Assembly (NCBI RefSeq): GCF_038561935.1
Contig: NZ_CP102770.1
Coordinates: 744,001-808,000 of the forward strand
Length of the DNA: 64,000 bases
Direction: 5' to 3'
From: Myxococcus stipitatus
Lineage (GTDB): Bacteria > Myxococcota > Myxococcia > Myxococcales > Myxococcaceae
The notes below the pieces were generated by a model, which was not told the origin of the DNA, did not search any database, and saw only the letters and a program-made list of their open reading frames with translations. The position numbers and the translations under genes were made by a program. Positions 19,084 to 27,799 of this stretch are shown in pieces. The first letter of the stretch is position 1; every line of letters begins with the position of its first letter.

Positions 19084-19398
19084 TCACCTGCCCAGCGCCG
19101 TGAGGAGCCGGGCCACGTACCCGACGTCGGTGCCTGGGGCGAACCTCACTCGCGCTCCGCCGGGCAGCACTATCTCGAGCATCGCCGCGCTCGCTTGCGT
19201 CGTGCTCGCCACCTCCACCGGCAACAGTCTCACAGCGGGGGCCTTCCTGCTCCGCTGACGTCGGCGCCGGTAAACCCACGACTGCAGCGTGCTAAGCCTC
19301 AACCCGCGCTGCGCGGAGAACTCCTTTTGCGTCAGGCCGCTCGCTTCAAACGCCTCGGCGACCTGGAACCACTCTTCACTCTCAACCAGCTTCGACAT
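19084..19398 (-). CDS. tnpA: IS66 accessory protein TnpA
   Basis: 104 aa. The N-terminal helix-turn-helix segment (EEWFQVAEAFEASGLTQKEFSAQRGLRLSTLQSWVYRRR) is the TnpA DNA-binding region. The C-terminal part (MLEIVLPGGARVRFAPGTDVGYVARLLTALGR) is the conserved tail. First gene of the IS66 operon. Confidence 0.93.
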   Translation of the reverse strand: MSKLVESEEWFQVAEAFEASGLTQKEFSAQRGLRLSTLQSWVYRRRRQRSRKAPAVRLLPVEVASTTQASAAMLEIVLPGGARVRFAPGTDVGYVARLLTALGR

Positions 19399-19467
19399 TC
19401 CGGCCAGGGTCCACCACCACCTCTACCCCTGCAATGCCTCGCGCCACGTCGCTCGCCGGACGGTTAC

Positions 19468-19612
19468 CCCCTCGGAATTGAACACGCCCGGATTATCGAG
19501 GGCCCACTTCGCGAGCAGGAGACCCTGCGGGATATGGCAGTTGAAGCTGGCCGCCTTGAGTATATGCGGCGCGGCCGCCCCAACGTGGAAGTGCACTTCC
19601 TTTGGCTCAAGT
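19468..19612 (+). pseudogene. Middle piece of the split gene, between IS66 and IS3
   Basis: Continues the frame from 17074: after one copy of the IS66 duplication the codons read GIEHARIIEGPLREQETLRD and on to VEVHFLWLK. It is cut at AGT 19610-19612, the 3-bp duplication of IS3. No internal stop. The clean continuity shows both insertions are recent relative to decay of this gene. Confidence 0.75.
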
Positions 19613-19643
19613 TGAGCTTGCCCGGGTTCTGTGGACAGGTGGG

Positions 19644-20519
19644 TTAAGCAGCCAGTGGCACCTGCGAGGCGGTCTTCTCGAACTCGGCGGGACTGACGTA
19701 GCCAAGTGAGGAGTGCCGCCGCTTGCGGTTGTAGAACACCTCGATGAACTCGAACAAGCCACCCTTCGCCGCCTCGCGCGTCGAGAAGTCCGCTTCGTGC
19801 ACCAGCTCTGTCTTCAGCGTGGAGAAGAAGCTCTCCACCACGGCGTTGTCCCAGCAGTTGCCCTTGCGGCTCATGCTGCATCGGATGCCGCGGGCGGCCA
19901 GCGCTCGCTGGTAGTCCTCACTGGCGTATTGGCTGCCCCTATCCGAGTGGTGCAACAGTCCCGCTGGGGGACAGCGACCTTTGAGCGCCATGTCGAGAGC
20001 CGAAAGCACCAGGTGCCGGTCGATGCAGCGGTCCATGGCCCAACCGATGACGCGCCGACTGAAGAGGTCCAGCACTACTGCCAGGTAGAGCCAGCCCTCC
20101 CGCGTGGGCACGTACGTGATGTCCGTCGCCCACGTCCGGTCGGGCCTTGGTGGATTGAAGTCGCGAGCCAGCACGTTGGGCGCCACCGGGAGGCCGTGCT
20201 TGGAGTCCGTGGTGTGCACGAACCGTCTGCGTCGACGAGCGCGGAGCCCAGCCTCGCGCATGAGCCGGGCCACGCGGTGCCGGCCCACGGGCAGCCCCTG
20301 GGCCTTCAGCTCGGCCTGGACGCGTGGGCTACCATAGGTGCGGCGGCTGTCCTGATGCACCTGCTGGATTCGCTCCACCAGCGCCGCATTGGCCTTCTGG
20401 CGTGCCGACGCTTCACGTCCCTCCCAGGCGTAGTAGCCCGCTCGGGACACCTCCAGCACACGGCACAGCATCGCCACCGGGTAGTTCGCCTTCTCCTCCT
20501 GGATGGCCGTGAACCTCAC
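19644..20519 (-). CDS. IS3 transposase OrfB (integrase core)
   Basis: 291 aa. An HTH_21 segment (RRTYGSPRVQAELKAQGL...RVARLMREAGL) is followed by an rve integrase core with the DDE triad in TWATDITYVPT, HSDRGSQYAS and VVESFFSTLKTE. GTG 20519 overlaps the orfA stop (GTGA). The frame stays open upstream of this GTG to the slippery site, so the active transposase is expected to be the OrfAB fusion. Confidence 0.93.
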   Translation of the reverse strand: MRFTAIQEEKANYPVAMLCRVLEVSRAGYYAWEGREASARQKANAALVERIQQVHQDSRRTYGSPRVQAELKAQGLPVGRHRVARLMREAGLRARRRRRFVHTTDSKHGLPVAPNVLARDFNPPRPDRTWATDITYVPTREGWLYLAVVLDLFSRRVIGWAMDRCIDRHLVLSALDMALKGRCPPAGLLHHSDRGSQYASEDYQRALAARGIRCSMSRKGNCWDNAVVESFFSTLKTELVHEADFSTREAAKGGLFEFIEVFYNRKRRHSSLGYVSPAEFEKTASQVPLAA

Positions 20520-20824
20520 GTGCTCTCCTTGGCGAAGAAGGCCGCCGCGTTTTTTAGTATCTCCCGCTCCATCCGCAGCTGGCGCACCTCGCGGCGCAAC
20601 TGAGCGAGTTCCTCCTTCTCACCCGTCGTCAGCGCCCCGGACGGCCCCTGGCCCGCGTCCGTTCGGGACTGCCTCATCCATGCCTCCAGCGCACTGCGAG
20701 TCAGGTCCAGGTCCTTGGCCACCTGGGCTCGCGACTTGCCCTCTTCCAGCACCATCTTCACAGCCCGGGCTTTGAACTCGGGCGTGTACTTCCTGCGCTC
20801 GCGTCTCGGCATCGTCGTGGACAT
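20516..20824 (-). CDS. IS3 OrfA (helix-turn-helix)
   Basis: 102 aa. MPRRERRKYTPEFKARAVKMV is the HTH start, followed by the leucine-zipper helix (KEELAQLRREVRQLRMEREILKNAAAFFA) used for OrfA/OrfAB multimerisation. OrfA binds the element ends and regulates transposition. Overlaps orfB by four bases. Confidence 0.93.
   Translation of the reverse strand: MSTTMPRRERRKYTPEFKARAVKMVLEEGKSRAQVAKDLDLTRSALEAWMRQSRTDAGQGPSGALTTGEKEELAQLRREVRQLRMEREILKNAAAFFAKEST
20549..20555 (-). promoter_or_regulatory. -1 frameshift heptamer A AAA AAC in IS3
   Basis: On the minus strand the orfA codons CTA AAA AAC GCG contain the classic slippery heptamer A-AAA-AAC. Slipping back one base enters the orfB frame, which is open from there through GTG 20519. 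This is the usual way IS3 elements make the OrfAB transposase. Confidence 0.75.
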
Positions 20825-20871
20825 CCTTCGGTCACCTCATCTCCGGTGTCCACAAAACCCGGGGAGGCTCA

Positions 20872-21332
20872 AGTCGCCCAGCAAGGGGGCAGAGTGCAGG
20901 CCGTTGGGGCTGCGCCTCGCAGACCTCGTTGGGCGGCACATTCCACAGGACACAGGCAAAGTTGAATCTATTGAACTGGGGTGGCACGAACTGCGGGCAT
21001 CAAGCCTCAACCATCTGATTCACTCCGTCCACATCATCCGATTCCCTGGCGTCCCCTCCTTCTGGGCTTCATCGGACGGAGGCTGGATCGATGCTAGGGC
21101 TGACATCGTCTGCAGCGTAGTCGCTCAGAAGACGCAGAAACTTCCGGAGTATCGCCGCAGTTGCTCCCAGGTATGGCTACTGCTGGTTGCTGATGGCGAA
21201 GGAATCTCAGGGTTTGTTGACCGTGAGGGCCTCGCAGAACTGGAAGTGGAATCAAGCTTCGACCGTGTCTACTTCCTTGATTGCTGGAGCGCTCATCTCT
21301 ACCGGCTTCGCTTGTCGCGTCCAGCAGGCTAA
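20872..21332 (+). pseudogene. C-terminal piece of the split gene
   Basis: After one copy of AGT the frame continues SPSKGAECRPLGLRLADLVG and runs to TAA 21330-21332. It contains VWLLLVADGEGISGFVD and FDRVYFLDCWSAHLYRL, the sort of core strands seen at the end of small nuclease-like or hypothetical proteins. The stop codon is formed by the TA at the edge of the IS nest. Before IS630 inserted it would have been TAG, shared with the opposing Hint gene. Confidence 0.72.
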
Positions 21333-21335
21333 ACC

Positions 21336-22782
21336 CAATGCCGTTCACTTTAGGAACGGACATGACGTAGCGGCCTGCGGGAGCGTACTCGACGGACTGG
21401 GCGGGGACGCTTCCGTGGGTAGCTGCTCATCTTGATTTTCACCGCACGCGGATAGCGTCTATGGCTTCGCCGCAGCGGGAGGATGAAGCGTTTTACCTCT
21501 TCTCGCAGGCGTCGCAGATGTTTGGGAATCGCTCCGGGGCTCGCGCCGGCCAGCCACATCCACTCGTCGCGGATGAGACGCAGGGCCATGACGAAGCTGA
21601 TTCGGGTGGGAGGCACACTGGCCTCTTCGGCAATGCGCTCCATCTCCAGCCGCACCAGATTGTAGGCCAATCCCACGCCCCAGAGTTCCTGGGCGACCCC
21701 ACCGGGCTTCTGGCTGCGGATGGCCTCTTGCCTCTCCAGCATCTCCGTCTTCACCTCGTCATAGCCGAGTTCCAGCTCCCACCTCTCGTGGTAGAGGGCC
21801 ACCACTTCGCTGGCGGGGAAGGCTTCGGCGTCCAGCAACGAGGTCAGCAACCACTGGGGCTGAAAGCCTTTGCGCTGGTAACGGATGGCACGTGCCACGA
21901 AGCGCATGGGCAAGGAGTCGTCCTTCTGACGGGTGCGGTAGCTCACCTCCATTTCCACCACTTCCTCTCCTTTTCCTAAACGCTTTACCGTGCGCCAGGC
22001 GGTGTTCTTCTTCGCGCGCAGCAGCCAGTGGCGGTTCTTCCCGTCCCTCGCCAACGGCACGAGGATGTCGGCGTTGAGAAAGTGGCGGTCCAGCACGCAC
22101 AGCGAACCGTCCGGTACCTGGGGCCACACCTTCAGGGCGTACTCGCGCTCATCCGTCCCGTAGGGCCCGAAGTGCGCCGCCGCCAGCAGGTGGCTGCGCA
22201 GGGCCATCAGCGTGACCAGTCGAACCATGGGGTAGCCGCTGAGGCCTCCTCCCCGGCCGACCACCTGTCCTCCAAAGTGCTTTCGGTTTTCCTTCGAGTC
22301 CGGCACCCGGGCTGTCGTGCCGTCTACTCCATACAGGGCCAGCCCCCTCCATGCATGCCGACGCGCGCTGGCGTGGGCCCACGCGTCCGCGCTCTTCTCG
22401 AAGAGCCACTTCAGCGGCTCCTCTCCTACTCGAGAGCGGGCCTGCGCCACCGCGCTCCTCGCAATCGGCTTCGGCCTGGCACCAGGCAATGCCAGGTCCA
22501 GCCGCTCCACCAGCTCGGCGATGGGGCGGTGCCGGTACAGCGCCATGCCCAGCACCAGCCAGATGACCTGCTCCGCGGGTAGCCGACGTTTCCGGACGGT
22601 GGCTGTCCCCGTCGCCTCCAGCGCCGCCTCCACCCACTCCGGGGCGAGACTCGCGCACAGCCGGTCGAACGCCCCCTCATCCGCAGAGGGCAAGTACCCG
22701 AATGGACCTCTTCCCACGCGACCGCCTCCTTGCTCGCGGTCGCGCCAGTATGAGCCTTCTCATCCTTATCTGATCGGCATTG
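21336..22782 (-). mobile_element. IS4-type element, copy 1 (1447 bp)
   Basis: Ends CAATGCCGTTCACTTTAGGA (21336) and the inverse of CAATGCCGATCAGATAAGGA (22782), matching at 16 of 20 positions. Flanked by perfect 10-bp repeats AGGCTAAACC at 21326-21335 and 22783-22792. Same length as copies 2 and 3, with an identical predicted transposase in all three. Confidence 0.93.
21350..22717 (-). CDS. IS4-family transposase, copy 1
   Basis: 455 aa from GTG 22717 with AGGAGG seven bases upstream. The RNase-H-like DDE core shows [12 protein letters not shown] (first Asp), [15 protein letters not shown] (second Asp) and the IS4 signature Y-x2-R-x3-E-x6-K in [15 protein letters not shown]. The N-terminal part resembles the DUF4372-type helical domain of IS4 transposases. 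The basic C-terminus ([20 protein letters not shown]) ends 14 bases from the element end. Intact. Confidence 0.95.
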   Translation of the reverse strand: MGRGPFGYLPSADEGAFDRLCASLAPEWVEAALEATGTATVRKRRLPAEQVIWLVLGMALYRHRPIAELVERLDLALPGARPKPIARSAVAQARSRVGEEPLKWLFEKSADAWAHASARRHAWRGLALYGVDGTTARVPDSKENRKHFGGQVVGRGGGLSGYPMVRLVTLMALRSHLLAAAHFGPYGTDEREYALKVWPQVPDGSLCVLDRHFLNADILVPLARDGKNRHWLLRAKKNTAWRTVKRLGKGEEVVEMEVSYRTRQKDDSLPMRFVARAIRYQRKGFQPQWLLTSLLDAEAFPASEVVALYHERWELELGYDEVKTEMLERQEAIRSQKPGGVAQELWGVGLAYNLVRLEMERIAEEASVPPTRISFVMALRLIRDEWMWLAGASPGAIPKHLRRLREEVKRFILPLRRSHRRYPRAVKIKMSSYPRKRPRPVRRVRSRRPLRHVRS

Positions 22783-22792
22783 AGGCTAAACC
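22783..22792. repeat. 10-bp repeat AGGCTAAACC shared by IS4 copies 1 and 2
   Basis: This single copy is both the right-hand duplication of copy 1 and the left-hand duplication of copy 2. It is identical to 21326-21335. The arrangement means one IS4 copy inserted into a target duplication made by another. Confidence 0.9.
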
Positions 22793-24239
22793 CAATGCCG
22801 TTCACTTTAGGAACGGACATGACGTAGCGGCCTGCGGGAGCGTACTCGACGGACTGGGCGGGGACGCTTCCGTGGGTAGCTGCTCATCTTGATTTTCACC
22901 GCACGCGGATAGCGTCTATGGCTTCGCCGCAGCGGGAGGATGAAGCGTTTTACCTCTTCTCGCAGGCGTCGCAGATGTTTGGGAATCGCTCCGGGGCTCG
23001 CGCCGGCCAGCCACATCCACTCGTCGCGGATGAGACGCAGGGCCATGACGAAGCTGATTCGGGTGGGAGGCACACTGGCCTCTTCGGCAATGCGCTCCAT
23101 CTCCAGCCGCACCAGATTGTAGGCCAATCCCACGCCCCAGAGTTCCTGGGCGACCCCACCGGGCTTCTGGCTGCGGATGGCCTCTTGCCTCTCCAGCATC
23201 TCCGTCTTCACCTCGTCATAGCCGAGTTCCAGCTCCCACCTCTCGTGGTAGAGGGCCACCACTTCGCTGGCGGGGAAGGCTTCGGCGTCCAGCAACGAGG
23301 TCAGCAACCACTGGGGCTGAAAGCCTTTGCGCTGGTAACGGATGGCACGTGCCACGAAGCGCATGGGCAAGGAGTCGTCCTTCTGACGGGTGCGGTAGCT
23401 CACCTCCATTTCCACCACTTCCTCTCCTTTTCCTAAACGCTTTACCGTGCGCCAGGCGGTGTTCTTCTTCGCGCGCAGCAGCCAGTGGCGGTTCTTCCCG
23501 TCCCTCGCCAACGGCACGAGGATGTCGGCGTTGAGAAAGTGGCGGTCCAGCACGCACAGCGAACCGTCCGGTACCTGGGGCCACACCTTCAGGGCGTACT
23601 CGCGCTCATCCGTCCCGTAGGGCCCGAAGTGCGCCGCCGCCAGCAGGTGGCTGCGCAGGGCCATCAGCGTGACCAGTCGAACCATGGGGTAGCCGCTGAG
23701 GCCTCCTCCCCGGCCGACCACCTGTCCTCCAAAGTGCTTTCGGTTTTCCTTCGAGTCCGGCACCCGGGCTGTCGTGCCGTCTACTCCATACAGGGCCAGC
23801 CCCCTCCATGCATGCCGACGCGCGCTGGCGTGGGCCCACGCGTCCGCGCTCTTCTCGAAGAGCCACTTCAGCGGCTCCTCTCCTACTCGAGAGCGGGCCT
23901 GCGCCACCGCGCTCCTCGCAATCGGCTTCGGCCTGGCACCAGGCAATGCCAGGTCCAGCCGCTCCACCAGCTCGGCGATGGGGCGGTGCCGGTACAGCGC
24001 CATGCCCAGCACCAGCCAGATGACCTGCTCCGCGGGTAGCCGACGTTTCCGGACGGTGGCTGTCCCCGTCGCCTCCAGCGCCGCCTCCACCCACTCCGGG
24101 GCGAGACTCGCGCACAGCCGGTCGAACGCCCCCTCATCCGCAGAGGGCAAGTACCCGAATGGACCTCTTCCCACGCGACCGCCTCCTTGCTCGCGGTCGC
24201 GCCAGTATGAGCCTTCTCATCCTTATCTGATCGGCATTG
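22793..24239 (-). mobile_element. IS4-type element, copy 2 (1447 bp)
   Basis: Same ends and orientation as copy 1. Left flank AGGCTAAACC (22783-22792), right flank GCTCTAAACC (24240-24249): the two do not match each other. The right flank instead matches, in inverse, the right flank of copy 3, evidence for an inversion of the segment between copies 2 and 3. Confidence 0.93.
22807..24174 (-). CDS. IS4-family transposase, copy 2
   Basis: 455 aa, identical in predicted sequence to copy 1 and intact, with the same GTG start (24174) and AGGAGG site. Identity of all copies implies recent multiplication. Confidence 0.95.
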   Translation of the reverse strand: MGRGPFGYLPSADEGAFDRLCASLAPEWVEAALEATGTATVRKRRLPAEQVIWLVLGMALYRHRPIAELVERLDLALPGARPKPIARSAVAQARSRVGEEPLKWLFEKSADAWAHASARRHAWRGLALYGVDGTTARVPDSKENRKHFGGQVVGRGGGLSGYPMVRLVTLMALRSHLLAAAHFGPYGTDEREYALKVWPQVPDGSLCVLDRHFLNADILVPLARDGKNRHWLLRAKKNTAWRTVKRLGKGEEVVEMEVSYRTRQKDDSLPMRFVARAIRYQRKGFQPQWLLTSLLDAEAFPASEVVALYHERWELELGYDEVKTEMLERQEAIRSQKPGGVAQELWGVGLAYNLVRLEMERIAEEASVPPTRISFVMALRLIRDEWMWLAGASPGAIPKHLRRLREEVKRFILPLRRSHRRYPRAVKIKMSSYPRKRPRPVRRVRSRRPLRHVRS

Positions 24240-24245
24240 GCTCTA

Positions 24246-25464
24246 AACCGAGGGTCGTGATTCGCGATCAGGCAGAGGGGCAAGCAGGCCCGAGCGGAGC
24301 GGGAAGAGGGAGCAGGGGCACCTCTCGTTCGGCTCTGTGTGCGCAGAAAACCTGAGAGCGAGAAGGCCCTGCCCGAGGGCAAAGGTAGGCAGTGGTTGAA
24401 GAGAAAGCAGCGGCAAGCGCTGCTTCGGTGGGCAGCCAGGAGTGGCTGCCCGCTCACCTACCGCAGATGCATGGCCGTGGCGGCCGTGGGGCGAGGCGCC
24501 TCGTGCCACGCCATCGCCCGGGCATTGGAGTGCGCGACCTCGACGGTGGTGGGAGCAGTACGCCGCTACCGGGAAGGTGGTCGGCAAGCCCTTCGGGATA
24601 GGAGGGAGAGCAACGGTCGGCCCAAGGTAGATGAGCGGTTTCGCGAGCGTCTGGTCCGAGTGCTTGCGGGGACGCCCGAGGATTGGGGCTGGTGTCGTCT
24701 TACCTGGACTCGGGAGCTGCTGTGCCAGGAGTTGGCCCGCCGAGGCCTGGTGCGCGTGTCGGTTGCCACCATGGGGCGCGCACTCGCCTCGCTCGGCGCC
24801 CGGCTCAAGGCGGCCAGGCCCATCGTCGAGTGCCCTTGGCCCGGGTGGAGGCGACGCTGTCAGCTCCACGAGTTGAGGTGTCTCGAGGTCTACGGCCCTT
24901 CCAAGGAGCCCGTTCTCCATGTGGACGAAGTCGACATCCATCTCAATCCCAAGGTGGGACGTGATTGGTGCCTGCCTGGGCACAGGCGAGTTGTGGTGAC
25001 GCCCGGCAACAATCAGAAGCGCTACCTGGCTGGAGCTCTCAATGTCCGCACGGGAAAGCTGACGTGGGTAGAGGGAAGGAGCAAAGCCAGCATGCTCTTC
25101 ATCCAGCTCCTCTGGCGCCTGTCGAGTACCTATCGGCGCGCTCGCCGCATCCACCTTGTCCTCGACAACGCCGCCGTCCACTCGAGCAGGAAGACGCGCA
25201 AGGCGCTCGCGCAGTTCGGCGGGCGATTCGTCCTCCACTTCCTGCCGCCCTACTGCCCTCAGGGCAATCGCATCGAGCAGGTGTGGCTCGACCTGCACGC
25301 CAATGTCACCCGCAATCACCGCTGCCGCACCATGGACCGGCTCATGGCCCGGGTGCATGCCTACCTCACAGCTCGCTCAGCCCAGCACTCTGCCAGTCCA
25401 TCCCTGCGCCGCGCCGACCTTAGGCGCACCACCTGAGGCCGGACGAGATTCACGATCCTTGGTT
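24246..25464 (+). mobile_element. IS630-family insertion sequence (1219 bp)
   Basis: Inverted ends AACCGAGGGTCGTGATTC (24246) and, on the other strand, AACCAAGGATCGTGAATC (25464) are each bordered by TA (24244-24245 and 25465-25466), the TA duplication typical of IS630/Tc1-mariner. It sits between IS4 copies 2 and 3. The outer 4 bases on each side (gctc and gcct) belong to the two sides of the original target but are swapped relative to expectation. Confidence 0.9.
24339..25436 (+). CDS. IS630-family transposase
   Basis: 365 aa; GTG start. An N-terminal HTH (GRGASCHAIARALECATSTVVGAVRRYREGGRQAL) is followed by the DDE core: VLHVDEVDIHLNPKVG (Asp), IHLVLDNAAVHSS (Asp) and FLPPYCPQGNRIEQVWLDLH (Glu). 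This is the DDE_3 arrangement of IS630. It cuts and joins at TA. No disruption. Confidence 0.94.
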   Translation: MRRKPESEKALPEGKGRQWLKRKQRQALLRWAARSGCPLTYRRCMAVAAVGRGASCHAIARALECATSTVVGAVRRYREGGRQALRDRRESNGRPKVDERFRERLVRVLAGTPEDWGWCRLTWTRELLCQELARRGLVRVSVATMGRALASLGARLKAARPIVECPWPGWRRRCQLHELRCLEVYGPSKEPVLHVDEVDIHLNPKVGRDWCLPGHRRVVVTPGNNQKRYLAGALNVRTGKLTWVEGRSKASMLFIQLLWRLSSTYRRARRIHLVLDNAAVHSSRKTRKALAQFGGRFVLHFLPPYCPQGNRIEQVWLDLHANVTRNHRCRTMDRLMARVHAYLTARSAQHSASPSLRRADLRRTT

Positions 25465-25470
25465 TAGCCT

Positions 25471-26917
25471 CAATGCCGATCAGATAAGGATGAGAAGGCT
25501 CATACTGGCGCGACCGCGAGCAAGGAGGCGGTCGCGTGGGAAGAGGTCCATTCGGGTACTTGCCCTCTGCGGATGAGGGGGCGTTCGACCGGCTGTGCGC
25601 GAGTCTCGCCCCGGAGTGGGTGGAGGCGGCGCTGGAGGCGACGGGGACAGCCACCGTCCGGAAACGTCGGCTACCCGCGGAGCAGGTCATCTGGCTGGTG
25701 CTGGGCATGGCGCTGTACCGGCACCGCCCCATCGCCGAGCTGGTGGAGCGGCTGGACCTGGCATTGCCTGGTGCCAGGCCGAAGCCGATTGCGAGGAGCG
25801 CGGTGGCGCAGGCCCGCTCTCGAGTAGGAGAGGAGCCGCTGAAGTGGCTCTTCGAGAAGAGCGCGGACGCGTGGGCCCACGCCAGCGCGCGTCGGCATGC
25901 ATGGAGGGGGCTGGCCCTGTATGGAGTAGACGGCACGACAGCCCGGGTGCCGGACTCGAAGGAAAACCGAAAGCACTTTGGAGGACAGGTGGTCGGCCGG
26001 GGAGGAGGCCTCAGCGGCTACCCCATGGTTCGACTGGTCACGCTGATGGCCCTGCGCAGCCACCTGCTGGCGGCGGCGCACTTCGGGCCCTACGGGACGG
26101 ATGAGCGCGAGTACGCCCTGAAGGTGTGGCCCCAGGTACCGGACGGTTCGCTGTGCGTGCTGGACCGCCACTTTCTCAACGCCGACATCCTCGTGCCGTT
26201 GGCGAGGGACGGGAAGAACCGCCACTGGCTGCTGCGCGCGAAGAAGAACACCGCCTGGCGCACGGTAAAGCGTTTAGGAAAAGGAGAGGAAGTGGTGGAA
26301 ATGGAGGTGAGCTACCGCACCCGTCAGAAGGACGACTCCTTGCCCATGCGCTTCGTGGCACGTGCCATCCGTTACCAGCGCAAAGGCTTTCAGCCCCAGT
26401 GGTTGCTGACCTCGTTGCTGGACGCCGAAGCCTTCCCCGCCAGCGAAGTGGTGGCCCTCTACCACGAGAGGTGGGAGCTGGAACTCGGCTATGACGAGGT
26501 GAAGACGGAGATGCTGGAGAGGCAAGAGGCCATCCGCAGCCAGAAGCCCGGTGGGGTCGCCCAGGAACTCTGGGGCGTGGGATTGGCCTACAATCTGGTG
26601 CGGCTGGAGATGGAGCGCATTGCCGAAGAGGCCAGTGTGCCTCCCACCCGAATCAGCTTCGTCATGGCCCTGCGTCTCATCCGCGACGAGTGGATGTGGC
26701 TGGCCGGCGCGAGCCCCGGAGCGATTCCCAAACATCTGCGACGCCTGCGAGAAGAGGTAAAACGCTTCATCCTCCCGCTGCGGCGAAGCCATAGACGCTA
26801 TCCGCGTGCGGTGAAAATCAAGATGAGCAGCTACCCACGGAAGCGTCCCCGCCCAGTCCGTCGAGTACGCTCCCGCAGGCCGCTACGTCATGTCCGTTCC
26901 TAAAGTGAACGGCATTG
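25471..26917 (+). mobile_element. IS4-type element, copy 3 (1447 bp, inverted relative to copies 1-2)
   Basis: Same ends as copies 1 and 2 in opposite orientation. Left flank GGTTTAGCCT (25461-25470), right flank GGTTTAGAGC (26918-26927). The mismatch is the counterpart of that at copy 2. The right end abuts the stop codon of the Hint gene (TTA 26921-26923 on the plus strand). Confidence 0.93.
25536..26903 (+). CDS. IS4-family transposase, copy 3
   Basis: 455 aa, identical in predicted sequence to the other two copies, intact, starting at GTG 25536 after AGGAGG (25523-25528). Confidence 0.95.
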   Translation: MGRGPFGYLPSADEGAFDRLCASLAPEWVEAALEATGTATVRKRRLPAEQVIWLVLGMALYRHRPIAELVERLDLALPGARPKPIARSAVAQARSRVGEEPLKWLFEKSADAWAHASARRHAWRGLALYGVDGTTARVPDSKENRKHFGGQVVGRGGGLSGYPMVRLVTLMALRSHLLAAAHFGPYGTDEREYALKVWPQVPDGSLCVLDRHFLNADILVPLARDGKNRHWLLRAKKNTAWRTVKRLGKGEEVVEMEVSYRTRQKDDSLPMRFVARAIRYQRKGFQPQWLLTSLLDAEAFPASEVVALYHERWELELGYDEVKTEMLERQEAIRSQKPGGVAQELWGVGLAYNLVRLEMERIAEEASVPPTRISFVMALRLIRDEWMWLAGASPGAIPKHLRRLREEVKRFILPLRRSHRRYPRAVKIKMSSYPRKRPRPVRRVRSRRPLRHVRS

Positions 26918-26920
26918 GGT

Positions 26921-27757
26921 TTAGAGCCCACCCACGTCCACGTCGTCGCGCAGCGACAGGCGGTAGTCGTCCTGGGCCCACTCGTTCTGGAAGCGCACGG
27001 AGCCGGTGAGGAAGCCCTCCGCGTTCATGACGTTCTCCAGCTTCACCTGGCTCTCCGGCCGGACGTTCCAGACCTGTCCCTTGAAGTGGAACACCGTGAC
27101 GCGGGTGAGGTGCAGCTTCGCGCCGTCCGCGCCCAGCAGCGTGTCACCGGGCTTCAGCGTGCGCGCCTTCACCATCGTCCCGTCGTCGAGGACCATGGGG
27201 TGCTCCGCCGTCACCTCCAGCCGACGGCCCTCCTGCGTCTCCAGCGTGAAGATGTCCTCCTGCGTGTCACCCGCCACGAAGCTGCGGATGGTCTGCTCGC
27301 CGAAGCGCAGCAGGCCCGCCTCCGAGTCCGCGCTCAGCGCCGACACCGTGTGGAGCCCGGACGCATACGCCTCCGGAACCGGCAGCATCCGGCCACCGAA
27401 CGCCACCTTCTGCGACGGGGTGACGCAGCCGGCGACGCAGGTGCCCAGCTTGTTGAGGTTGCCCACGCAGGCGGCGGCCTCCTCCGCGGGGACGAAGAAG
27501 GTGCAGGAGGAGCCCGCCGGCACGGCCGGGAACGAATGGCAGCCATTGGTGAACACCTGGTACTCGTTCTCCGAGTTCAGGTACGCCTCCCGCGCGACGC
27601 TGATGAGGCCGCACTTGCGCGCCCAGGCGTTGCGGCCCCGGGCCAGCTCCACCGTGGTGAGCTGGTCATCCTGGAAGCAGCGCGTGGAGAGCTGCGCGCG
27701 AGCGGACGGGGCAAGGCAGAAGAGAAAGACAGCGGTGCTGATGAAGACAGACTTCAT
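26921..27757 (-). CDS. Secreted Cys-rich protein with C-terminal Hint domain (copy A)
   Basis: 278 aa from ATG 27757, with AAGGAG upstream. Signal peptide to SARA/Q. Residues 22-110 are the Cys-rich domain also found alone at 7605-8006. A Hint (Hedgehog/intein) domain starts at Cys111 (AGC/VTPSQKVAF); block B has EVTAEHPMV with the T-x-x-H motif (His186), then TMVKARTLKPGDTLL and VWNVRPES. The terminal His-Asn of splicing inteins is absent (it ends EGFLTGSVRFQNEW...), so cleavage at Gly110-Cys111 rather than splicing is the likely reaction. It lies 42 bases behind the M4 peptidase gene. The IS nest abuts its stop, now TAA. Confidence 0.85.
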   Translation of the reverse strand: MKSVFISTAVFLFCLAPSARAQLSTRCFQDDQLTTVELARGRNAWARKCGLISVAREAYLNSENEYQVFTNGCHSFPAVPAGSSCTFFVPAEEAAACVGNLNKLGTCVAGCVTPSQKVAFGGRMLPVPEAYASGLHTVSALSADSEAGLLRFGEQTIRSFVAGDTQEDIFTLETQEGRRLEVTAEHPMVLDDGTMVKARTLKPGDTLLGADGAKLHLTRVTVFHFKGQVWNVRPESQVKLENVMNAEGFLTGSVRFQNEWAQDDYRLSLRDDVDVGGL

Positions 27758-27799
27758 GGTGACTCCTTGAGGTGTTGGGGTGACAGGGAAGACGGCGGC

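Larger units (their letters stand above)
17075..19467 (-). mobile_element. IS66-family insertion sequence (2393 bp), complete
   Basis: Ends are GTAACCGTCCGG... at 17075 and its near-perfect inverse ending ...CCGGACGGTTAC at 19467 (about 26-bp inverted repeats with two differences). It is flanked by perfect 8-bp duplications CCCCTCGG at 17067-17074 and 19468-19475, the size expected for IS66. It contains tnpA, tnpB and tnpC in the usual order on the minus strand, all open. The exact duplication implies that neither end has been rearranged since insertion. Confidence 0.95.
19613..20871 (-). mobile_element. IS3-family insertion sequence (1259 bp), complete
   Basis: It begins TGAGCTTGCCCGGGTTCTGT at 19613 and ends with the matching inverse ...GGGGAGGCTCA at 20871 (~25-bp inverted repeats, TG...CA termini, three or so differences). 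It is flanked by the 3-bp duplication AGT at 19610-19612 and 20872-20874. Carries overlapping orfA and orfB with a frameshift heptamer. Apparently intact. Confidence 0.93.

Noticed and set aside
21336..26917. Composite transposon carrying IS630 between IS4 copies
   Set aside because: The outer flanks do not form a direct duplication around the pair. Insertion into the IS630 tips followed by inversion explains all flanks.
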